34,315 nt of DNA from a virus: positions 1-34,315 of IMG/VR virus record IMGVR_UViG_3300042568_000171. The stretch is one strand, 5' to 3'. How positions within the stretch are numbered: the first letter of the stretch is position 1; each line of letters opens with the position of its first letter. Position numbers and translations under genes: made by a program. Below the pieces are notes generated by a model, which saw nothing but the letters and a program-made list of their open reading frames with translations, had not been told where the DNA came from and searched no databases. Below, one piece after another: positions 21,113-26,333 of the stretch.

Positions 21113-21118
21113 CAGGGG

Positions 21119-21274
21119 ATGGACACGACAAAGGCTATTGAACTCGCAGGAACGGCTATGGCCTTGGCCAAGCTGCTGGGCATCACACGCCAGGCGATTT
21201 CGCAATGGGGTGACCAGGTGCCCCAGGCCCGCGTGTGGCAGTTGAGGGCGCTAAGGCCGGAGTGGTTCAAATGA
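21119..21274 (+). CDS. cro: Cro-like repressor (51 aa)
   Basis: Frame from the ATG at 21119 to the TGA at 21272-21274. Product MDTTKAIELAGTAMALAKLLGI then TRQAISQWGDQVPQARVWQLRAL, ending RPEWFK. Residues about 12-32 form a classic helix-turn-helix (AMALAKLLGITRQAISQWGD), and WQLRAL.PEW is the usual ending of Cro/YdaS-type proteins. It should dimerise and bind operators in the divergent region just upstream, limiting both early operons. No CI-type partner is encoded opposite, where temperate phages place it. The next gene overlaps the stop. Confidence 0.88.
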   Translation: MDTTKAIELAGTAMALAKLLGITRQAISQWGDQVPQARVWQLRALRPEWFK

Positions 21275-21426
21275 GGCAAGTAGGCTGGTTTTGGGGTCAA
21301 TGCCCCTTGCACTATCACAAGAACGTTTGGCTCTGGCTGTACAACGATCAGACAAGCAGCCATGAGTACATCAATGTAGGCGTGATGTCTGTGGACGATT
21401 TTGGGAATCTTTTTTTGGTGAGTTGA
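21271..21426 (+). CDS. 51-aa aromatic-rich microprotein
   Basis: Starts at the ATG overlapping the cro stop (ATGA). Product MRQVGWFWGQCPLHYHKNVWLWLYNDQ...; rich in Trp, Tyr and His in the first half and ending in a DDFGNLFLVS stretch. No membrane helix, no recognised family. Coupled translation with cro argues that it is real and made early. Confidence 0.6.
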   Translation: MRQVGWFWGQCPLHYHKNVWLWLYNDQTSSHEYINVGVMSVDDFGNLFLVS

Positions 21427-21443
21427 CAAGGAATTTTTACTTG

Positions 21444-21863
21444 ATGTATGATCCAAATTGTCTAGAGTGGCATCTGGACGATGGAAATGAGGTAAGACCC
21501 CCACAGGTTTCTGTGTGGTCTTGCAAGGTAGCTGGCGAGGCGTTTGCCCTCATTTCCAACCGTCTAGCTGCTGCTCTGCCAAGAGCCAAGACCACAGAGC
21601 ATCTTGCTGGGGGTTTTTGCTTTTGCAGACCGTACTCCGCACGAAGTAGGGGCCGCAAGTGGGGCTGCTCGGAAGGAAACCGCGACACGGTATGCCGTAA
21701 GGCTAGGGGGCAGTTCCCGAACAATCCGTGCGGCTGGTCGAATCATCAAGCCGAGGGGCGTACGGTGAGAACCCGTAGCATGATGATCCCGCAAGGGGGT
21801 GGAACCTGTTCCTTCTTACTTCACTGGTGTGGGGTAGGGGGGTCTTTGGGTGGAATTTACTGA
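21444..21863 (+). pseudogene. Possible frameshifted early gene (wHTH-like second half)
   Basis: A frame opens with ATG at 21444 (AAGGAA upstream) reading MYDPNCLEWHLDDGNEV ... FALISNRLAAALPRAKTTEHLAGG. After about 21610 its translation becomes unnatural (GFCFCRPYSARSRGR) although it stays open to 21863. From about 21613 to the TGA at 21766-21768 a second frame reads more convincingly: FAFADRTPHEVGAASGAA, then RKETATRYAVRLGGSSRTI and RAAGRI. The frames join if one G is removed from the GGGGGTTTTT run at 21609-21618, suggesting a sequencing error, a mutation or a +1 shift. The joined product resembles small winged-helix early phage proteins. An alternative is untranslated RNA. I see no other gene in 21427-21963. 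Confidence 0.35.
21494..21522 (+). promoter_or_regulatory. RNA hairpin, possible attenuator element
   Basis: 21494-21506 (AAGACCCCCACAG) pairs with 21511-21522 (CTGTGTGGTCTT) around a GTTT loop: about 11 pairs with one mismatch and one bulge. The second arm can instead pair with CAAGACCACAG at 21587-21597, after which GGGGGTTTTTGCTTTT follows. The two folds are mutually exclusive, as in an attenuator. It overlaps the doubtful reading frame at 21444. Confidence 0.4.
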
Positions 21864-21886
21864 ATTTGATTTTTGAGACACGGCTA

Positions 21887-21908
21887 GGTCTGGATTGATC
21901 CCCAGACC
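21887..21908 (+). promoter_or_regulatory. Hairpin upstream of the replication operon gene
   Basis: GGTCTGG (21887-21893) and CCAGACC (21902-21908) form a perfect 7-bp stem with an 8-base loop. No T-run follows, so it is not a simple terminator. It lies 55 bp ahead of the ATG at 21964. Further on, CCTCC at 21919-21923 can pair with the GGAGG ribosome site at 21946-21950. Confidence 0.4.
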
Positions 21909-21963
21909 GAAAAGCGAACCTCCCGCCTGCCGCTGTTTCTTTTCAGGAGGAGCAGGAGTTGTT

Positions 21964-22200
21964 ATGAGAAAGTTTGAAGTACGCACAACCAAGCTGGTTG
22001 TCGCACCTAAAGGCGAGCAAGTCTTTTCCGAGATGGCCACCTGGGTGGAAATCAAAGACGATGCTGCTGGTGAATTCGTCATGGTGACGCAATCAGGCCG
22101 CACTGATGTTGGCCAGATAGCCATAGACACGGACGAATGGCCAGCACTGAGGGACGCCATTGACCGCATGATTGCTCAATGCAGGGGGAATCATGTTTGA
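21964..22200 (+). CDS. 78-aa early protein, unknown function
   Basis: Starts at the ATG at 21964 behind two ribosome sites (AGGAGG at 21945, CAGGAG at 21953). Product MRKFEVRTTKLVVAPKGEQVFSEMATWVEIKDDAAGEFVMV followed by an acidic helix (DTDEWPALRDAIDRMIAQC). It has a small alpha/beta layout of strands, turn, strands and C-terminal helix. The open frame upstream is rejected because it ignores both ribosome sites. It overlaps the replication-type gene by 8 bp. Confidence 0.78.
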   Translation: MRKFEVRTTKLVVAPKGEQVFSEMATWVEIKDDAAGEFVMVTQSGRTDVGQIAIDTDEWPALRDAIDRMIAQCRGNHV

Positions 22201-22546
22201 ATCAGGCTTTGACCAGTTCTGGGCAGCATGGCCCAAAAGCCCAAGAAAAGGCGCAAAAGCGGCCTGTCTTGCACGGTGGAAGAAGGGTCTATACGAACAC
22301 TGTGCAGACCAGATTCTCAAGCACGTTGAGTGGCAAAAAACCACCGACCAGTGGCTGAAAGATAACGGCGCATTCGTGCCAGCACCCCTTGTTTACTTGA
22401 ACCAGATGCGCTGGGACGGGGCCGAGATTCCAGAGCCTAAGCGGGTGGTGTCTATTGCCCAGCAGTTTGAGGATCGCAACCGTAACGCGGTTCCGATGCC
22501 TGATTACATCCGTGAGCGCCTGGCGCAACTTAGGAAGGGCGTATGA
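22193..22546 (+). CDS. Replication-type protein (primosome/replisome organiser C-domain-like)
   Basis: The 117-aa product starts FESGFDQFWAAWPKSPRKGAKAACLARWKKGL, has ILKHVEWQKTTDQW and AFVPAPLVYLNQMRWDGAEIP, and ends with a charged helix. The pattern F..FW..YP...GK..A...W......I....W.......+.F.P.P..+L....W is shared by the C-terminal part of phage replication initiators and DnaT-like loaders. Here that part stands alone with no DNA-binding N-domain, so it may be a reduced helicase loader. The start is after GGGGGAATC. Tightly packed with its neighbours (ATGA to the next gene). Confidence 0.7.
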   Translation: MFESGFDQFWAAWPKSPRKGAKAACLARWKKGLYEHCADQILKHVEWQKTTDQWLKDNGAFVPAPLVYLNQMRWDGAEIPEPKRVVSIAQQFEDRNRNAVPMPDYIRERLAQLRKGV

Positions 22547-22752
22547 CAGTTCCTGTTGTTGAAAAAAACATCCCGCTGCCCCTGAAATTTCCATTTGACC
22601 AGATGGAAGTAGGCGACAGTTTTGCCATACCGTCAGCAGTAAAACGTGCGACTGTGGCTGTATATGCACGGCGTTACGGCGACAAGCACAAGATGAAGTT
22701 TGTAACCCGCAAAATGCCTGATGGCACGATCAGATGCTGGCGGGCTGCATGA
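22543..22752 (+). CDS. 69-aa phage protein of PFDQMEVGDSF type
   Basis: ATGA overlap with the previous gene. Product has PFDQMEVGDSFAIPSAVKRATVAVYARRYGDKHKMKFVTRKMPDGTIRCWR. The FDQM.VGDSF.......R......ARR.G.KF.TRK...G.R.WR pattern recurs in small early phage proteins of unknown role, probably nucleic-acid or protein-interaction modules. Basic overall. No membrane segment. Confidence 0.75.
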   Translation: MTVPVVEKNIPLPLKFPFDQMEVGDSFAIPSAVKRATVAVYARRYGDKHKMKFVTRKMPDGTIRCWRAA

Positions 22753-23021
22753 CCCGCGATGAAGGCCACCGGCTGCTGAACAGACTAAAAGAAGGGACAG
22801 CGTTTGAGTACCAACAAATCACAGCAGCCCTCATCGCTACCGGCGACTTGGACAGAGGAATGGCGCAGGGAATGCGAAGCACGGGAATGGATCAGCCGCT
22901 ACAGGCAAAAACGCGGTTCTGCGGAAGCATGGTGGCGGGAAACCAAGGAAGCGATACGCAAGGCGCGTGGCCAGGCTGGTCTAGATACCTTGATTGCGGA
23001 CATGAACGGGCAAAAAAATGA
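22749..23021 (+). CDS. Early protein overlapping the next gene in another frame
   Basis: The 90-aa frame is coupled by ATGA to the previous gene. Residues 1-35 (MTRDEGHRLLNRLKEGTAFEYQQ and ITAALIATGDL) look like the small phage proteins with a ...QIT.AL..TGDL ending. Residues 36-90 are odd (MAQGMRSTGMDQPLQAKTRFCGSM) and overlap the 75-aa frame starting at 22804. The stop overlaps the PAPS reductase start (ATGA). The first part is probably genuine; the tail may be an overlapping extension or the result of a frameshift. Confidence 0.5.
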   Translation: MTRDEGHRLLNRLKEGTAFEYQQITAALIATGDLDRGMAQGMRSTGMDQPLQAKTRFCGSMVAGNQGSDTQGAWPGWSRYLDCGHERAKK

Positions 23022-23031
23022 CAAAACATAA
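22804..23031 (+). CDS. 75-aa helical, charged protein (TTG start), nested overlap
   Basis: Begins at TTG 22804, with AAGGGA 6 bases upstream. Product STNKSQQPSSLPATWTEEWRRECEAREWISRYRQ and a further basic helix (SAEAWWRETKEAIRKARGQAGLDTLI). The EEWRRECEAR..... pattern is familiar from small phage replication-region proteins. It overlaps the previous gene in a different frame for 218 bp and the PAPS reductase gene by 14 bp. Residue composition is far more natural here than in the other frame. Confidence 0.68.
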   Translation: MSTNKSQQPSSLPATWTEEWRRECEAREWISRYRQKRGSAEAWWRETKEAIRKARGQAGLDTLIADMNGQKNDKT

Positions 23032-23962
23032 CATCGTAAGCGTCAGTGGTGGTAAAGACAGCACCGCATTGCTGTTGTTGGCGCTAGAAAGAAATACAGA
23101 AAATCTGCAAGCTGTTTTTGCTGATACGGGCCATGAGCATCCCCAAACTTACGAATACATACAGTATTTAAATGACAATGTTTTGCCAATAAAAACAATT
23201 AGGGCTGACTTTAGCGAACAGATTGCAAGAAAACGTGAATTTATTGCAACGAAATGGCGCGAGCAAGGAATTGCAGAAGAAAAAGTTTTACTGGCTTTAG
23301 AAACTTTGCGACCGACTGGCAACCCATTTTTGGATTTATGCATATGGCATGGAAGATTTCCTAGCACAAAAGCCAGATTTTGCAGTGAAGAATTAAAACG
23401 AAATCCGATCATGGAGCAGGTGCAAATTCCTTTGCTAGAGGCAGGGAACACCATTTGGTCTTGGCAAGGTGTAAGGTCTGATGAAAGTTTGGCTAGGCGT
23501 GATTTGCCAGAACTTGATTTAGTGGGCAGTCAAGAAAGTGGTGGCGAATTGTGGAACTACCGTCCAATCTTGAAATGGACTGCTGAAGATGCTTTTGCCA
23601 TGCATCGGAAGCATGGTGTAAAGCACAATCCTTTGTATGAACAAGGCATGGGCCGTGTTGGATGTATGCCCTGCATTCATTGCCGCAAAGATGAATTGCT
23701 TGAAATCAGCCGACGTTTTCCTGAAGAAATTGAACGAGTTGCGAAGTGGGAAAAAATTGTTCAGGATGCTAGCAAGCGAGGCACATCAACACTTTTAAAC
23801 GCTGGAATACCTGGTCTTCCAAGCGAAGAAGCTATGCGCGTCAGTAGCATTCATGAAATGGTCAAGTGGTCTAAAACAAGCCGCGGGCGAAGCAATTATG
23901 ATTTTTTTCGCGTCAGCGATGAAGGGTCATCTTGTAGCAGCATCTATGGGTTGTGCGAATAA
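23018..23962 (+). CDS. PAPS-reductase-family (adenylyl-sulfate/PP-loop) enzyme
   Basis: The 314-aa product has the PP-loop SGGKDS (residues 10-15), ADTGHEHP, C108, KARFCSEELKR (C122), SWQGVRSDES and GCMPCIHCRK (C216, C219, C222). The PP-loop activates a nucleotide. The cysteine set could hold an Fe-S cluster as in assimilatory APS/PAPS reductases and DndC-like proteins. Its G+C is visibly lower than the flanks and its codons end more often in A/T, a sign of recent acquisition. No other Dnd or sulfur gene is present. Roles in sulfur assimilation or nucleic-acid modification are both possible; I cannot tell which. Confidence 0.88.
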   Translation: MTKHNIVSVSGGKDSTALLLLALERNTENLQAVFADTGHEHPQTYEYIQYLNDNVLPIKTIRADFSEQIARKREFIATKWREQGIAEEKVLLALETLRPTGNPFLDLCIWHGRFPSTKARFCSEELKRNPIMEQVQIPLLEAGNTIWSWQGVRSDESLARRDLPELDLVGSQESGGELWNYRPILKWTAEDAFAMHRKHGVKHNPLYEQGMGRVGCMPCIHCRKDELLEISRRFPEEIERVAKWEKIVQDASKRGTSTLLNAGIPGLPSEEAMRVSSIHEMVKWSKTSRGRSNYDFFRVSDEGSSCSSIYGLCE

Positions 23963-23983
23963 AAGCAGTCAGGGAACCAGAGC

Positions 23984-24277
23984 ATGAGAAGGGCCGCAAA
24001 GGTTGATGCTAACCAAGAGCAGGTTGTTACGGCGCTACGAGCGGCTGGCGCTACGGTGCAGTCTCTGGCGGCTGTTGGCAAAGGCGTACCTGACCTGCTG
24101 GTGGGATTCCAAGGCAAGACACTTCTCATGGAAGTCAAAGATGGCAGCAAACCGCCATCGGCCAGGGAGTTGACTGAAGATCAATTGACCTGGCATGGCG
24201 CGTGGCGTGGCGGGCCGCTATCGGTAGTTGATGGGCCGGAGGCTGCACTAAGAGCATTGGGGGTACTGCGTGATTAA
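23984..24277 (+). CDS. VRR-NUC domain nuclease
   Basis: The 97-aa protein shows the VRR-NUC pattern GKGVPDLLVGFQGKTLLMEVKDG, with likely catalytic D37, E50 and K52 (PD...EVK), then LTEDQLTWHGAWRGGP. Such small phage nucleases cut branched or structured DNA. Length is typical of the stand-alone phage form. The start is ATG with GGGAA upstream. It lies among other DNA-processing genes. Confidence 0.92.
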   Translation: MRRAAKVDANQEQVVTALRAAGATVQSLAAVGKGVPDLLVGFQGKTLLMEVKDGSKPPSARELTEDQLTWHGAWRGGPLSVVDGPEAALRALGVLRD

Positions 24278-24602
24278 TCCAGAACAGTCAGCCGAGCGAA
24301 TCCGAAACATCGCGGCAGACTACGGCAAGGCCAAAGGCGACAGGGTGTACCTTGAAGAATTTAGGCGCAGCAAAAAAGCCATGCTGATGAAAGACTGTTT
24401 TTCGCTAGGGATTGAGGCAGCAAACGCCCAGGAGCGTGAAGCACTGGCCGATCCTGAGTACCACAGCCTACTGAAAGGCTTGGCCGCGGCGGTGGAGAAG
24501 GAAGAAACCCTGAAGTGGGAACTGGAAGCCGCGAAGATGGAAGTGGAAATCTGGCGCACCCAGCAAGCCAACGAGCGAATGGTGTTAAGGTCACATGAAT
24601 GA
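24270..24602 (+). CDS. 110-aa helical protein, unknown function
   Basis: GTG start at 24270 overlapping the nuclease stop. Product MINPEQSAERIRNIAADYGKAKGDRVYLEEFRRSKKAMLMK ... EKEETLKWELEAAKMEVEIWRT. Entirely helical and charged, with two long amphipathic helices, probably a coiled-coil dimer. Small helical proteins of this kind sit beside phage nucleases and HNH genes in many genomes and have no assigned role. Confidence 0.78.
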   Translation: MINPEQSAERIRNIAADYGKAKGDRVYLEEFRRSKKAMLMKDCFSLGIEAANAQEREALADPEYHSLLKGLAAAVEKEETLKWELEAAKMEVEIWRTQQANERMVLRSHE

Positions 24603-24781
24603 AATGCCCTATATGCGGAGCCTGGACGCTAATCAAAGACACCAGAAAGACGCTAGACAACCAAAAAAAACGTCGGTACGAATGCGCCAATGAACACCGA
24701 TTCAACACCCTGGAAACAATCCTTCCCCAAAAGGAAGTACGTCCGAAGCGCAAAACTGCTGCGCTTGGTGGCGGGGCTTAA
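24599..24781 (+). CDS. 60-aa zinc-ribbon protein
   Basis: The start overlaps the previous stop (ATGA). Pattern KCPICGAWTLIKDTRK...RRYECANEHRFNTLE supplies C3, C6, C29 and H33 as a zinc site, similar to the NrdR N-terminal zinc ribbon or Ogr-like factors. The basic tail (VRPKRKTAALGG) could touch DNA. The last 92 bp overlap the next gene in another frame. A small transcription regulator is the likeliest role. Confidence 0.8.
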   Translation: MKCPICGAWTLIKDTRKTLDNQKKRRYECANEHRFNTLETILPQKEVRPKRKTAALGGGA

Positions 24782-25064
24782 TTGCCAGTTCTGCGGGTCA
24801 GGATCGTTCGTTCAGGCCGCGCACAGCAACTGGGGCGGGGGTAAGGGGCGAGGGATCAAGGCCGATGACAACCTGGTGGCTGCGCTGTGTATGCACTGCC
24901 ATCACGACATAGACCAAGGGTCTAAGTGGTCAAAGAAAGAGCGCCAGCAAGCCTGGTGGCTGGCCCACATCAACACGGTAGACCTTTTATTGGCCACGAA
25001 CCAATGGCCTGTTGACGTACCCCTGCCTGATAGGCGAGAATGGGAACGGCTTTTCTCGCAGTAG
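24690..25064 (+). CDS. HNH nuclease, YbcO/DUF1364-like
   Basis: The 124-aa product has a zinc pair CQFCG (C32, C35), the motif AAHSNWGGGKGRGIKADDN (H45) and ALCMHCHHDIDQGSKW (C67, C70, H71/H72). This is the arrangement of YbcO-type HNH endonucleases found in the nin/rap region of lambdoid phages. The start at the ATG at 24690 lies inside the zinc-ribbon gene; no later methionine precedes the zinc pair. Ends just before a hairpin and terminator. Confidence 0.85.
   Translation: MNTDSTPWKQSFPKRKYVRSAKLLRLVAGLNCQFCGSGSFVQAAHSNWGGGKGRGIKADDNLVAALCMHCHHDIDQGSKWSKKERQQAWWLAHINTVDLLLATNQWPVDVPLPDRREWERLFSQ
25034..25059 (+). promoter_or_regulatory. Hairpin over the HNH gene stop
   Basis: GCGAGAA (25034-25040) and TTCTCGC (25053-25059) form a perfect 7-bp stem, with flanking TAGGC/GCCTA able to extend it. 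It overlaps the end of the HNH gene and lies 27 bp before the terminator. It may help terminate or stabilise the early transcript. Confidence 0.45.
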
Positions 25065-25085
25065 CCTATCTCCTTGGTTGAGATT

Positions 25086-25113
25086 TGGGGGGCTTTCCGG
25101 CCCTCTTTTTTTG
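25086..25113 (+). terminator. Rho-independent terminator ending the early rightward operon
   Basis: GGGGGC (25088-25093), loop TTTCCG and GCCCTC (25100-25105) form a 6-bp stem with one G-T pair, directly followed by seven T. It separates the replication genes from the small-gene and packaging operon that begins 20 bp later. Confidence 0.85.
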
Positions 25114-25129
25114 GTCTATCATTACCACT

Positions 25130-25489
25130 ATGGATGATGACGCCGCCGAATTCATAGCCGCCTTGCTGCACAGCAGCACGGTTGCCCACTTCATGCACCT
25201 GTCTACCGATTCGTTTTCGGCACACAAGGCGCTAAGGCACTATTACGAAGACATCATCGAACTGGCTGACGATTTCGCAGAAGCGTATCAAGGCCGGTAC
25301 AACAAGATCAAGACCTATCCTGAAGAATTTCATTCAGGCAAAGAGCCGGTCAAATACCTGAAGTCTGTGCTTGCCTTTGTGGATGAAGCCCGCAAAGATT
25401 TGCCCCAGGATTCAGAAATCCAGAATATCATTGACGAAATTTGTCAATTGATAGATCGAACCCTGTACAAACTGAAATTCTTGGACTGA
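25130..25489 (+). CDS. DUF5856-type small helical protein
   Basis: Starts at the ATG at 25130 (119 aa). Product begins MDDDAAEFIAALLHSSTVAHFMHLSTDSFSAHKALRHYYEDIIELADDFAEAYQGRY. The LLHSSTVAHFMHL.TDSFS.H.AL..YY..I..L.D.FAEAYQG pattern is a four-helix-bundle family of unknown function found in phages (DUF5856 as I recall it), with a ferritin/Dps-like look. His, Glu and Asp positions could bind metal, but this is unproven. The longer frame crosses the terminator and is rejected. No clear ribosome site, so it may be read from a near-leaderless message (TATCAT at 25117). First gene of the late arm. Confidence 0.8.
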   Translation: MDDDAAEFIAALLHSSTVAHFMHLSTDSFSAHKALRHYYEDIIELADDFAEAYQGRYNKIKTYPEEFHSGKEPVKYLKSVLAFVDEARKDLPQDSEIQNIIDEICQLIDRTLYKLKFLD

Positions 25490-25500
25490 AAGGAAAGACC

Positions 25501-25719
25501 ATGAAAGACAACGCTGAGATGACCCCCAAGGGCTATGGTTCTGGCACTAAGCCGCCCGCTGGCGCAAATGCGTCCGATATGTCCGGTGAGCGCCACGGCA
25601 AAGTGGTGAACGGCATTGGCATGGGCAAGGCCGACGGCACTGGCACCAATGGCCAGTTCAACGGTGGCCGTTCTAAGGGTGTGTGCTACACCCACGGACG
25701 TTCTTCCTACCAGAAGTGA
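25501..25719 (+). CDS. 72-aa Gly/Asn-rich protein
   Basis: ATG at 25501 after GAAAGGAAAGACC. Product MKDNAEMTPKGYGSGTKPPAGANASDMSGERHGKVVNGIGMGKADGTG..., with GQFNGGRSKGVCYTHGRSSY at the end. Low complexity and probably disordered, with single Cys and His near the end. No family recognised. Small proteins of this kind cluster ahead of terminase genes in related genomes. A virion-packaged or packaging-accessory role is possible. Confidence 0.75.
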   Translation: MKDNAEMTPKGYGSGTKPPAGANASDMSGERHGKVVNGIGMGKADGTGTNGQFNGGRSKGVCYTHGRSSYQK

Positions 25720-25880
25720 CCCCAATCGCCGATTTAGTCGGCGGTCTAAAGAAAAAGCCGCGGGGCAAAAGGCTTGCGGAGTTGGTTGAACAAGTTTCTT
25801 CACCCAATTATGTAAGCCCCCTTGACGACAAATCAAAGGCAAAGCAAAATGCAATGCCTAAGTCAAGGAAAGCTAAATGA
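25716..25880 (+). CDS. 54-aa Lys-rich protein (GTG start)
   Basis: GTGA overlap with the previous stop (GTG at 25716). Product TPIADLVGGLKKKPRGKRLAELVEQVSSPNYVSPLDDKSKAK... ending KSRKAK; about a quarter of residues are basic. A GTG at 25683 opens a longer frame but reads through a low-quality stretch (LHPRTFFLPE), so the coupled GTG is preferred. Unknown function; nucleic-acid binding is likely from charge. Confidence 0.65.
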   Translation: MTPIADLVGGLKKKPRGKRLAELVEQVSSPNYVSPLDDKSKAKQNAMPKSRKAK

Positions 25881-26086
25881 TAGATGCCCGCTGCAAGACC
25901 TGCCGGTTTTTTACCCAAGCGCAAGTGATGGGCGTTTGCCGTCGCTTTCCTGAGCATCAGAACAAGCATGAGTTGGATTGGTGTGGTGAACATCAACTGA
26001 CCACAATCATTGCTTTGCCTGTTGTAGAGCCAATGCGTAAAAAACCTGGAAGGAAGCCCAATGTGCCCGATTCAACCGCTGCGTGA
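25877..26086 (+). CDS. 69-aa Cys-rich zinc-binding protein
   Basis: ATGA overlap with the previous gene. RCKTCRFFTQAQVMGVCRRFPEHQNKHELDWCGEHQL contains four cysteines (C-x2-C ... C ... C) and nearby His, the usual arrangement of small phage/bacterial zinc proteins of unknown function (K.C..C.F......G.CRR.P........WCGE). The C-terminal 20 residues are basic and Pro-rich (RKKPGRKPNVPDS). Overlaps the GroES start by 26 bp. Confidence 0.82.
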   Translation: MIDARCKTCRFFTQAQVMGVCRRFPEHQNKHELDWCGEHQLTTIIALPVVEPMRKKPGRKPNVPDSTAA

Positions 26087-26333
26087 TCGCGTAGTAGTTC
26101 AGCCCCGTGTCCGCAAGTTGTCGGACATTATTTTCACTATCAACAGTGAAAAGATGAACGAGGGCACGATTGTGGCCATCGGGCCTGATGTCCATGAAGT
26201 CAGGCCAGGCGATTTCGTCAAATACGGCAACGGCACCTATCTGGATTGGCCTGTTCAGAACTTTGACGGCCAGGACTACCAGATCATTCAGGAAGCCGAC
26301 ATCGCGTGTGTCGTGGAGGAAGATTATGCCTAA
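26061..26333 (+). CDS. groES: Phage GroES (Cpn10) co-chaperonin
   Basis: The 90-aa product starts IQPLRDRVVVQPRVRKLSDIIFTINSEKMNEGTIVAIGPDVHEVRPGDFVKYGNGTYLDWPVQNFDGQDYQII. This contains the GroES core motifs PL.DRV.V, the mobile-loop region (IIFTINSEKMNEG), GTIVAIGP and VKPGD.V.YG. The mobile loop is short and unlike the usual GGI(V/M)L, so GroEL contact may be altered. No GroEL is encoded, so it should work with host GroEL. Placed before the terminase, portal and coat genes, it probably helps fold the coat, as T4 gp31 does (analogy). The ATG overlaps the previous gene. Confidence 0.9.
   Translation: MCPIQPLRDRVVVQPRVRKLSDIIFTINSEKMNEGTIVAIGPDVHEVRPGDFVKYGNGTYLDWPVQNFDGQDYQIIQEADIACVVEEDYA

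Noticed and set aside
26170-26325. Upstream extension of the gene at 26326
   Set aside because: It would read through groES in another frame; the ATG at 26326 has a strong ribosome site.
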